Shown: in pieces, positions 15,593 through 28,100 of the stretch | Numbering within the stretch: the first letter of the stretch is position 1 | Layout: each line of letters opens with the position of its first letter | Source: Ecdyonurus torrentis | Taxonomy: Eukaryota > Arthropoda > Insecta > Ephemeroptera > Heptageniidae | Direction of reading: 5' to 3' | Assembly (NCBI GenBank): GCA_949318235.1 | Contig: OX439130.1 | Span: forward strand, 41,603,540 to 41,667,539 | DNA: 64,000 bases | Translations under genes and position numbers: made by a program | The notes under the pieces: model-generated | What the model saw: the letters and a program-made list of their open reading frames with translations, nothing else | The model's database searches: none | Told to the model about the DNA's origin: nothing

Positions 15593-15709
15593 TATATATT
15601 ATATATATATATATTATGTATATTTAAGTTTCGCCCACTTTTACCTACACACTATAAAAATATTATGATAATATTTCCTGCAAGCAGGTTTCAATGCACT
15701 TTTTGTGCA

Positions 15710-15760
<51 letters not shown>

Positions 15761-15806
15761 CATACATACATACATACATACATACATACATACATACATA
15801 CATACA
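15511..15806. repeat. compound (AT)n / (CATA)n microsatellite cluster
   Basis: Two AT arrays (about 15514-15586 and 15711-15755) lie about 125 bp apart. The second grades directly into a tetranucleotide CATA array (about 15756-15806). The abrupt switch from TA to CATA units is typical of a compound array in which point changes in TA units were then amplified. Confidence 0.95.
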
Positions 15807-18800
15807 GTAAAGTACATAGTACATGTATAGGGTTATATTATAATAAGTACACGTGACCATGTTAAGAATAAAAAGTTACAATTTTTTACTATATAAAGAC
15901 GCCGTAGTAAAATTAATAATATATGCATAAAATAATGACGCAATATTACGACTTTTTTTTCTTGCAACAATATAAAATGTCATCTACTATATTTATAATA
16001 AAGAATAAAAATGACCGCTACTTATAAATGACATCATTCATGATATTTAAATTAAAATTTATTATTACGTGGAGAACACTTATACCATTGATAAATAAAG
16101 CTAATTAAAATGCCATAAGATGGTGATAATAATAATTAATTATTATTTTTTTAATAGAAAATTATAATATTGAATAATTTAAACTATTCTTGGTAAGTAT
16201 AATTATAGAACAAGTACACTTATACGATTACTTTTACGTTTTTTTTTTTTTTTTTAATATAATTTATATTTCATAAATTTAAAGTTAAAAAAATCCTTTT
16301 TTTCAGTCATAGAACTCTTGATATAAATATTTTATTATTATTGATAGTTTATACGTATAAAAGATTATTGCCCTTGATTATATAGAAACAAGTTCTATTA
16401 TAAAAATGTTATTGAAGAAGTATGAATCTAAGGGATATTTATGACTCTTGTTGGCTATATCAAACATTTACATTATGCATCGGTGCACATATACATATAT
16501 ATCATGGATGTATATTATCCACACAATACATTACTTAGCATATAGCCTGAAGTTGGCGTGGTTTGCATTCTCTCTCTCTCTCTCTCCCCGACTTTGAGGT
16601 GTGAAACGATGAAACATGACTGGAGTTTCAAATAATTATCAACATAACAAGAGGATGAGGTCGTGTCATATCAAACACATTATGGTGCGGGATATGATTT
16701 TGTAATATCACTTTGGCTTTTTATATCGCGCACGGCAATGCTTATGAAATAGGAGAAGAAATAATGTATAGATATAATTCTTATATGATTTAAAGTATTA
16801 AAAAAATAATAATTGCTTGTGTTTTCTGATCGATTGTGGAAATGTAATTTTTTAAATAATTCAATTCAATTTGAAAGAAATTTGAATTACAAAATATGGA
16901 GCATTGTTTTATTATTATAGTCTCTACTTCATTAGATTCAACTAACAATAAGTCAATTAAAAAGTAATTCATGTAAAATAACATGAATATTAAATCTTAA
17001 TTAATTAAATGAATTATTAATCTCTCACGTAATTACATAAAAAAAACTACATTTGGCGAGGAGTTTAACGCATTTTTATTTATATAGCGTAATTTCAATT
17101 GTATCAAATAAACAAATTTATAATACTCTATATACTGATTTAAGTAAAATTGAACAATCATTTTAAATATAAAATACAATAATTTTAATACAGCCAATAT
17201 GGCATAATATACAAATAAAAATTAAACATATCTATATCTTATAAACAAGCTAAAAAGTAATAATAATAATAAAACTTTATATATGAAATAAAACACCTGA
17301 AAGCTAAACCTATCGTATGTAATGTTTATTACTTTCAAGAAAAGAAGACGCCGGGTTTGCAAATTATTTTTTTTTCTACAGTCGTGGCTTTGCAATAATA
17401 TTCACTTAAAAGAGATATTGTAAATTGCAAACATTAGACATGTTTTGGATTGTACGAAGTTTATGTGGTGTGCCTTAAACATTAAAATGAAGCATAATAT
17501 AATGTGCGAAGGCGAACAAAAAGCAATAATACATGACAAACAATTTTAGCTTGATGATATAATTTAGTGCCACATTAAAAAAGGAAAAAGTAAATAAATA
17601 TAGTGATAATACTTATCAGAAAAAAATATATATATTTAACGGACATGAGGGTGTAAACACACTCAGGGTGCTCACTCAGTAAAGGCACGTGCGTTAATAT
17701 CTCTCCACAAGAAAAAAAAAAGCAATTTTAGAAAGGGTCATTGGCTCACTATGCTGTATAAATGTGGGCCAATATTTTGTACCTTTTTTTTTGTTTTTTT
17801 TTTTTCAAAAGTCTTATACTCATTATTTTATATACATACTTGTTGTATAGTAATAATAATCAAGTAAAATTTACGTATGTACATATTCACAATGTTTTGT
17901 TACGTCTAAGAACTAAGAAGTATAAAAAAAATATATTACTTTGAAACATTTTTCTCCCTCTCTCTCTCTCTCTCCCGCAGCTATACATTATATTTTATAT
18001 CATATCTCGTTGGACCGGTTCTTTCTATTTTTTATATTATATTTTTTTTTAAAACACCAATTTCCTTTCCTGAAGAAAAAAAAAAACGTATATATACATT
18101 ATATTTTTATAATGGTAAAATAAAAATTACTTGCATACAATTTTTATTATAAAATGTGGTTACTCAATGTACTATTTTAATGCCTTAATTTAATTGTAAA
18201 TTTTTAATTGTACATTAAATTAAAACGTGATATTTCTTTGCGTTTACAAAAAAAATGGGTAACTAAAAATACAATATTTGCTAATTTAGCTTCTTGCGAA
18301 TAGTGTTTCTTTGCAAATATAATGAAATAATAAAAATTTACACTTAAAGTAGCAAAGATGTCTCTTTTTGACATGGAATCGGCCTCAGCTCATATTTACA
18401 ACAAGAAAATTTGCTCGATATAGTTGATTCACTATAATAACTCTATACCATGAGGGCAATTTTTGTAATAACAAAAGTAATTAAGATATTTTCTGCTTCA
18501 ATAACTATAAACATTTTTAAATAAAATGTCATAAACAGGTTACAACATAGTTGTATAATAAACCTTGTTTAATATAATTAAAAAATTAGATCGAATAAAG
18601 TAATAACTTTAATGAAAATTCATATATTATTATATTATATAAAATGCCCTTAAAACATATTGATAGTAATCACTAATTTTGTTATAATACTTATAGATTT
18701 TCAAATTACATCACCATCATGTGTGACGTCACATAAAATACAGGTAAATAAGACGTAAAGTTGTTACAGTCAAGAAAGTATGTAACGAGTAAGTAAGAGT

Positions 18801-19173
18801 TAGGTGTCACTGTGATTTGTGAGTTAACAATAATACAATTGTACGGTAGTCTGCGCATTTTACCCGCACATATTATATAGCAGGCTTTATTTCACATGTA
18901 ATAATAATAACAAAGCAGGTGATAGTTACTTGCGACTTGTCACCGAGATAAAAAAATATATATAATAAATGTATATTATGTATGTTATACACGCGGCCTT
19001 CTTATTCTTGCACTGTTAAAAAAACTTAATATCTAATGCAAGTGTATTTTACATAATTATATACGCATCGTAAATAAATTGTTTTAATAATTTATTAATA
19101 AAAATTTTAATTTTTTTTGCGTTTTTTATGATAAAGCGTTATAATATTCGTTATTGATTTTTTTTAAACGACT

Positions 19174-19555
19174 TTAAAGCCCTTGTCAACTTAGTTATTT
19201 TTTATCATTTAGAATAGTAGATTGATAATTACCATACCTTATTATCCATAATTTAGACACCAACACGTTGATTTTGCATTTATTGTTTATTTATTATCAT
19301 TTTAACGGTTATTTCACGCATCTGACGTCACAATGTACCGATGGGGCCGTGATAGGGGTAAAAAAAACTTGAGGGAGGGGCTTAAATTTATCACGTGACC
19401 AGAGCGGTGACTGTGTTTGGCGGCGGTAAATTGTGACGTCAGATGCGTGAAATAACCATCAAAATGAAAATTGGTGTTGGTGTCTAAATCATGGATAATA
19501 AGGTATCAATCTAGTATTCTAAATGATAAAAACGGTAAGTTGACAAGAGCTTTAA
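19174..19555. mobile_element. TTAA-flanked palindromic MITE (family E), 382 bp
   Basis: The element has TTAA at both ends. Its inverted arms start AGCYCTTGTCAACTTA and run about 150 bp with scattered mismatches and one short insertion; both arms carry ATGCGTGAAATAAC next to TGACGTCA. Between the arms is about 100 bp of asymmetric, G+C-richer sequence. There is no coding capacity. Long inverted repeats plus TTAA targets are what non-autonomous piggyBac-type elements show, so that is the likely mobiliser. The assignment rests on the target site, not on a transposase. Confidence 0.75.
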
Positions 19556-22006
19556 CAAAAAGTTTCTTTATTGATCAAAATACCAGTTGGTATAAGTACA
19601 TGTTGATCATTAAACACTTACATTAGATTATGAGTACCCAAGTTATACAAGAATCGCATAAATAATTGCATTCACCACCCAAATAAAGGCACAAATCATT
19701 ACGTGAGTGATATCCTCAGAGAGTATAAGAGAAGAAATTGTATTAAATGCATAATATATAAAATTTGGTACTGTTTTTTGTAGGATTGCCATAGCCCACA
19801 TAAAACAGCTTATTGTGCTTTTTAACATATGCTTTTTAATGAATATTATGAATAGACACAAAATGGGATATTCAAAACTGTTGACAATTTTTACCAGATT
19901 GTTAATGTAGCACCATACGAGAGAACGTGAAAATACTGCAAAGTATGCAATTTGAGTGACTATTTATGTTTCTGACGTCAGAAACATGCAAAAATTAGTA
20001 TAAAAAGTTGTGCGGGTTGCATAAATCAAAATTTCTGAACACTGTTACGGAGCTACAGTTGGGTTTTGAGACAAACTAAAGTTATTTATGTAAGTCCCAT
20101 CACGTGTTTTGTGATATAAATGCTTATGTTTTTCTCTGGTCTATTCCTTAAAGGAATACAATACAATTACAATCGATATGTATACGTTGTAATCTTTGGT
20201 CAATAAATTTATTTGAGTATTTATTTCATAGTACAAAGACAATATTTATAGACAATTCAAATTCAACTCTGGTTATAGATACTAATTGGTTCAGTCTTTT
20301 ACTAAATTCAATTCAAAAATTTTCAAGTGTTATTTTTAAGAAGAAAGAAATGTTTTATAAAAATGGTTATGAAATATTATTGTAATTCAGTTTTGTATTA
20401 ACTATATAATATAATATAAAAATGTTTGCAGCGCGTTGCTAATACTTCAATATATTCATGTATATTTACATGTTAACGTAACTATTATTATTATTATTTT
20501 TTTACTTTGTAATACATTTTTTTTCTCTTCATAAAAAAAAATAAAAAAAAAAATCTCCAAGATATTTAAAAAACGAAGGAGGTTCCCGAATAACTATCCA
20601 AAAACCGGTTCTTTAAAACTTGATTTTTTTTCCTTAGATATATAAAAATATATATTTTTATTATTTTATGCATTTTATATTAAATTATTGATTAATTTAT
20701 ACAATGTAATGCAAATGAGCTTGCAGTTATAACTTTGTATATTTCTTTTTCTTCTTTCAAGTTTTATAACATCCACTTCAAAGTATATATAGAATAGAAA
20801 GTTTAATTATTTGTTTTACAATCTATAAATAACAATACAACCATCAATATTATTTAAATCTTAAAATGAAATTGCCGTTTTTTTTTTTCTCCATGCACTT
20901 GTATTTAAAAAAGAAAAAAAGTCTTTTGTGCTACCTTCCTTTCTATAAAAAGGTCGACCCTATACAGTTATTTATTTGTATGAAGATTTTTATTGCAAAA
21001 ATACCTCTACTTGACTATAGACCCCAAATTTAACTTTTAAAATGCCACAAACCCAAGTTTAAACAAGCGGGAAGCCATAACCTTTAACACAAAGTAATAA
21101 CAGGGTATGTACTGCAAAAAAGTACAAATGTATAAAGAGAAGTAAAAAGAAAAAAAAATGCAATGAGATTTATACTTAAAAATGTATATGGTATTTTTTT
21201 TTTTTTTTTTTTTTTCAAGCAACAATGTATTCTCCGTGAATTATGACCAATAAATTACGCATTTGAAGCCAGTAAAGACCTAATAATAGCTTTGTTTGAT
21301 AGTACACTATACAATGTAATGTTGGTGAATTTTACTACTTCATTTCTTATAGAAAAAAAATGGAAAGCGGATGTATCAGAAATTACTATGATTGAAGAAA
21401 AGTGATGGGAAATACGCCTCCCTGCCCTTCGATGTTAATCATTTTCCTTATTACACAATAATTACATTATACATATTATACGATCTGTAATACGGAGGAC
21501 GTTTAAGGACTTATATTTTTTTTTATCAATTATAGCTGATCTGATCATATAGTTATTAGGATAAAACTTATCGTTTTAAATCAGTAAATTAACTCTGAAA
21601 TTTTTTCAGACAATTATTTGCAAATTTATAAACTCAGCTATCTATAGGCTTTCCAGCAATATTGGTATATTATCAATCAAACTGAAAGAGTTTTAGAGTT
21701 ACAGCAATTAAAAAAATGGTCCAAAGTTACACACCTGGTCTAAAGTTACCCCACGTAAAGATGTAAATATTCAATTTTCAAATCGTAATTACTTTGCATA
21801 GTTTGCATGCCATCTACATCAGTGAACACTATACAAAGAGCTTACTGAAAAAGCACATACTTGAAAATGAGTACGACCAGTGTACTATGGTACCACATAG
21901 GTAACCTACACTTCTGTAGTGTAGAAATTATATTATCAATGTATCCTAATTTGAATTTGTCTTAGCTTAATGACTGCCGTCAGCCCGTCAGTAATAAGTG
22001 TCTTAC
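19556..22006. other. AT-rich non-coding stretch, probably ESRP-like intron
   Basis: No exon is visible. It contains a 22-bp perfect palindrome centred on TGACGTCA (19966-19987) and a poly(T) run near 21194-21215. The right edge is the splice donor of the ESRP-like exon on the minus strand (GAAGAG|GTAAGA), so this stretch is the start of that gene's next intron. Confidence 0.65.
19966..19987. repeat. 22-bp perfect palindrome centred on TGACGTCA
   Basis: Both sides of the TGACGTCA octamer at 19973-19980 extend symmetrically for seven more bases (ATGTTTC / GAAACAT). The octamer is the classical CREB/ATF half-site pair; whether it is bound here is unknown. Confidence 0.9.
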
Positions 22007-22150
22007 CTCTTCGAGTGCGATTTCGAGAGGTCTGGCCGCCTTGACGAGGTCTTCTGTAAGGGTGCTCTCTGCAAGACATTGCTCACTTAGAATGTTCTCG
22101 TTGATGTCTGCCGTGCGCGGCTTCACCAAATACTGTTGAATGTTCACCAC
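22007..22150 (-). CDS. ESRP-like coding exon (second visible)
   Basis: The exon is 144 bp (48 codons), flanked by an acceptor with a T-rich tract (TTTTTTTTAG|GTGGTG) and a strong donor GAAGAG|GTAAGA. The reading frame Val-Val-Asn-Ile-Gln-Gln ... Leu-Glu-Ile-Ala-Leu-Glu-Glu continues the previous exon in phase 0 and aligns with the family's VRPxxL...LxxASxLDxAL region. G+C content and codon use stand out sharply from the surrounding AT-rich intron, which is what first marks it. Confidence 0.88.
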
Positions 22151-25100
22151 CTAAAAAAAACATAAACAAATACTTAATATTAGCATCGTTAATTATACAA
22201 CAAATTAGTAATATGAAGTGAAAAAAGGCCAATAACTCAATTGAATTTATTATTATTATTTTTTAATTATATATTGACTGTTTTATAGGGATTAGGTGTA
22301 AGAGTGGGCCAGACATGTAGACAGGTCTAAACACTCTAAACCTCGCACTTTCAAAAATATATCTTGTTTTTTTTAATAAAGGTGTATATTTATTGGTTTC
22401 TTTAATGAAATTTGTTTGCATTTTTTCTCTCAGTTCAACAATTTAAATTTGTTTTATGTATATATTTGATAAGTTCTCCCTCTACCACTCTTTTGTCAGG
22501 TCAATGGAATTCACGTCATATCAAATAAATGTCAACACGTTAATTGTGCAAAATACGAAACTCGATAAAGAAATATTACACAAATATTACAAATTTTACA
22601 ATGACGAAAAATTCACGACCTCTTTGATAATAAGTATTCCTTCATTACTGGACATTATATTTTACTGCGAGTGAATACTGATGGAAATATTGTAAACTAA
22701 CAAACAAATTGTAATTTACAAACAGAAATTAGAAACTTAATATTGCAAAACATAAAAGTCAGCATGCACGCTCGTAATGTATCCGTGCAGTAAACCAATA
22801 TATAATTGTTTTTAAACGTATGTAATTTGGAATACTTTTAAAATATAAAAATAAAACTTCCGTATACTCTCTCTTAAACAAAACACGCAAAATCAAGATG
22901 TAACATCTTCTTATTCATATAATACAAAATAAACAAAGTATTGAGTGAATTTCAATAATATCATATGAATAATATCCGGAAACACTAAATTTGCTGTGTA
23001 AATCAAGAATTCGATTAAAACAATAATAAAAAAAAGTTCTTTATAAACCACCCCCCTCCTTTTTTGTTTCACTTTCCTTCTAGCGTGATTTGCTACAATG
23101 AATATTCGTTTCATTATCTTTTCATAGCCATTATATTTTTATATATATATATTTTTTTTTACATAATACATTAAATAATACTACTATATAAGCTTTTATA
23201 TATTCTTGTAGTTATTATACGATTGCAAGGCCGCAAAACCAGCAAGCTCATTGATAATTACATGAATCCACCGTGAAACAAAAATTATTCACACGTGACT
23301 TATATGATATAAAATACTTTCTGGCTCGAGTATTTTTTTCAACGATATAAAAAATAATTACATTTATTATTATATAATATAGTAAAACAAAAAGAAGCCT
23401 TATTACAGGTAGCGAGGTAATATCTCAAGAAATCTTCATCAATTGAGAGGGGGAGGCTGCACATTATATGTTCAACAAATTACAATTTGATAGATAAGAC
23501 CCTTGGTCTATACTATGAATCACCAAGATAGAATTATAGAGATAGCAACATAGAATACTCGGTTACTATGGCAATCGCAACATATAACAAACTTACAGAG
23601 TATAATTCGGATTCACGTCTTCGATTCTTTCATATTGGTCTCATCGTGCAATTTTGATTTAGAACCACCAAGTCAATCCTTATCTATTTCATCAGTATCC
23701 AAATTTCCATGTTTTATCCCTCTAATTTTACATTTTATTTTCTTTAACAAGAATACTGCCCCAGAAACTCTATAGAATTAAATTTCGCATGCCTGATGTA
23801 TTATAACTTTGAAACTTGCTAATATATAGCTAACTTTATAATTGAGCGATCGCTGTTGCTATATAAACTGCATGCCTATATTTCTATACTTCTGACAATA
23901 TACAGTAAATTTAAAAAAAAAATCGTCGCTATGGCTGCTGTATCCACGAAAATAAATCTTATCTATAGACTAAGACGACAATCCTCCCACATTTAAATAT
24001 TTATAAAATCACAAAATTTCATAAAGAAAAAAAAATATACTCACATTATTATGCAAATATTATACAAAAAAAGAGCCCGGAGATTGAAAATCTATATACA
24101 CTTTTTTTTGAAATGCAGCTACAAGTACAGCTACAAAGTATAAAGAAAAAACAGTCACAGCGAATTTTAAGTATTGAAAACTAATATATACCGAGGTCAA
24201 CGTATATAATTATAAATACATAAGCCGTCGTTTTTTTTAAGTATACGCGGTAGTGTTGGAAACTTATAGGTTAAAAGCCTCAACCCTTAAAGAACAAAAG
24301 TTAAATTTGATAGCGCAATGTCAACGACACTTTTCTCTCACGAAATAAATCGAACAATAACTTGTTAAGAAACAAAAAAACACATGGCAGGATATTATAA
24401 ATGCATACACAAGGGAATTATATTTTCATTATTCAAAATAGTTAAATGTATGTGATAAAGGGTATACTATATACGATCGGAAATAATGTTTAGACTTTGC
24501 ACACAGGCTATATCAAGCCATAGCAAGGTGGTCGATCAGTAATAAAATAAAAAGTTTCTAAAATATATTATATTATGAAGTATTACTTTCATAAAAAAAA
24601 GGTAATAATTTGATCCTTAATTATGAACATTTGTATTTAATTATATAGAAAATTTTACTGATTTATATAATTTTATTAAAATGTATTTCAAAAAATAATG
24701 AAAATTATAAAATCCTTGAATTTGTTTTACTAATTGCATTCATTATTTCAAACGGATTAAAGCATTATTTAACTCACGCAATAAATGGTCATTTTATTTA
24801 TAACCACCTCTATTACTGTTACACGCATTTTGTGATGAAAGCACAGGAGTAAGGTGTCATTTTATCATTTTTAAAATATACTTTATAGCAGTGTCAGTGA
24901 CAGTGGTGACTTTTTATTGAGAGAGAGAGCACAGGTGCGAGGGATTGAAATGCATGCACGTGTATTTTTTATATACCTGTTTAAAGTACCGTGCATCTGG
25001 CTAAGTGCTTGCTTACCTCTGTACATCACACTTCACCATCATGTTAATCCTCAATTCAATATCTTTTATTTATACGATATGATGGTCAGAAAGAAGTGAG

Positions 25101-28100
25101 ACTGAAAGATCTTTTATTGTTAACCAGGATCGTAAAAGTAGACTTAAAATATCTAATTGACTCCCAAACAAATTTACTTCCACATTTTATCTTTTCTATT
25201 TTTTATCCCCTTTTTTAAAATCTTTGTTATATTATATAGCTTCTCTCATTATTTTCATCCTTCTCTCTCCGTCTCTCTGTTTCTAACTTGAAATCAGGTT
25301 TCAAATGTGTATAAAGATAAAGTATGAAGGCAATTATTTCAAATAGAAAATTCAATTCAAACTTAGTCTATAATCTAAAAAATATCATAGATTTTTTTCA
25401 ATTAAATTTCATAAACTACTAAATATTTTATATAATTCACTTTACAAAAAGCTTACTATTTTTTTTCCTTATCAGAATGTATTATCTCCTATTTTTTTAG
25501 CTTATAATGTTTTTTTTTTTTTTTTTCGAGGTTTCCTCCCCCGTTGATTTGTACATTTACGAAAACTTTTACCCACACCAGGACACTCTAAGTCTTATCA
25601 TTTATTAAAGCTCATTCCTCATTAACACAAACCTTAAAAAGTAAAGAGAGAAAAAAAAACTACGGGTCACATTTTTTTTTTAGAAACATTAATTATGCAA
25701 ATTTTGCATGGCAACATAAAATGTCTAAAAACATTACGATAGTAGGTTTTACTGTCTAGTATGCATATTAGGAAAGCTCTATCTGATTCAAAATCCCCCT
25801 ACATTTATTCACGCAACAATTATTTTAAATAATTATAGTGATTCTAATTAATAAATCTGACCACTTGAGTTGATGGGGGAAAAAAATGAATGAATATTAA
25901 TACATGAGAAGCGAAATGTTTTTGTTTTCTTTTTGTTATGTGTTGTAGCACGAAATAAAATTAGAAATACAACAACTACAAACTATGATAATATTAAAGA
26001 CAGTGCAAGTTGTTTTTTTCTTTTATAATTGCTAATTAATATATTTATATATTTTTTTACTTAAAATAAATCTCGTGACATCATGCTAGTTTTGACTGTT
26101 TAAAAATTCGACCTTATTTTGTAATAAAAAAAGGTTACGATTAAAAGTTTATTGACACCTGTCTTGTAAGGTAAATAGGATTTTAAGTTTGATACAAAGT
26201 TGAAGTTGGAAAAAAAAGTAAGAAGGGAGTGGTCCATGGGAAGCTGAGGGCAGAGATGTTTGGCGAGAGAGAGAGAGAGAAAACGACAAAAGTCGTCATG
26301 GATAATGGGCGTGGTCCGCTTATTGTTCAACGCCATTTATAGCTGTGCTCGAGTTGTACACATGGTCCAAATTTCTATATCTATATCACGTCTTTATACT
26401 CTGTCATTCGCTACATACATGTAACTTGCAAAAATTTCATATTTTTATCAAAAAATAATAATAAAAATATGACAAAACTTGACATTACAATGTTGGTTTT
26501 TATTACTAATTAACTCTATAGCTGCTAATATAATTATAAAAAAATAATAGCATGATTACTTTACATTCATGCAGAGTAACTTCTTCACAGAGTGTGCGAT
26601 TTAAATTACGTAAATTAAAATGTATATTATACAACAGACGACGAGTCTTACTTCCTTTCGTTGTTACATACAGACACGAGGAGGATTCTCATGCGACCCG
26701 CTATACTTGACGAAGAAACCCCATTGTTTATAAGGTTCAAATTCTTATAACATAGCATAGTGAGAAAAGCAATAAGGTTCTATAGTTGCAGCAATTCCAT
26801 CAAGGGCAGGCTTTTGCCCGCTTGTTTTTCCCACCATTCCCGCATTATATTATGAATTTTTTTTTCCCTCCCCACTGGGGGAAAGAGGGGCGAGAAAAAA
26901 TTTATAATAATAATAACAATAAGCAAGGTAGGGGAGAAAAAAGAGGTTATAAGGGTGGGTATTTTTTATATCATAAAGTGAATGGGGCTAACATATTTTT
27001 ACGTGAAATCTCCTGTAAATCAACAGGTGTAATATAATATCCCCAATACAAGACCATAGAATTTTCTTATACGTACGTTTTTGTACGTTTGCAACAAAAA
27101 AAGTAGACTGAATAATAAATCCTATTTACAATCTTCCAAATAAAGCAAGCAAGGTATTCCCGCCCTTATTTTTTTTCCAAGAAATACCTGTACCGTCCCT
27201 CTTACTCCCCCAATACAACTAACTGCCCAGGTAAATAGGTAAGACGAGGGTAAAGTACCCCCTGCATTACCATGGCGTCTCTTTCTTATCTGCAAAAAGA
27301 GCGTCGTCTATTGAAAATTTCCCCTTTAAAAAAATGTTTTTTATGATGGGCATGGGGGGGGGGGGGTAGTTATTTTCAACCTTATTCCCTACTCAACTAC
27401 CTAAAAATTTAACTCATGTTAAAAAATAAATGCTTTATTATCTTAAAAAAATCAAAGATTATTTTATGTAGCAATAACTTATAAATTTATTGCTATTTTT
27501 TGGCAATTAAAAAAAAATCAGTTTGTATATAATGCATGATAGAGGGATGTATTCAAGGTCTTATATACAAAAAATATATAAATATATTTCTTATGCCAAA
27601 ATTATGTAAAAATTGTAATTAATTCACAAGCTTGGCGAACATGAAATATTAAGAGAAATCAAGATAAAAAGTTTATTTGAATATTAAGTTTCTTTCATGC
27701 AAAAAGAAAATCTGCTTTATTTTTAGAGAACTTTGAAAGGCAAATGACCAGCCAGTCCAGAATCTGATGATTCGAAATAGAAGTGCGGCTAATATACCCA
27801 GCAGGACAGGTTTCAGGTTTGTCTGTCAAATCAAGTTTTCTCGTTTTTTTTTTTTTTAATTGAATAAAATCTGTCATTGCAAATTTTATAATTTCAAATT
27901 GATTTTCTCATCATTTCAGCTTTGAAGTCAACTTATACAGTCAAAATAACATTAAAAAATAGAAGCAGATAACCTTTTTTTAATTGGTTTTTAAATGGAA
28001 GACGATTTACAAGTAGAAAAAAATTAGAGTGATTAAAGGTGTAATTTTCAAGATTATACCATAGATAGTGAGATGAAATATATTTAATGAAACATATAAA

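Noticed and set aside
27272..27345. ACCATGGCG start on the plus strand
   Set aside because: The frame closes after about 24 codons, with no splice support or similarity.
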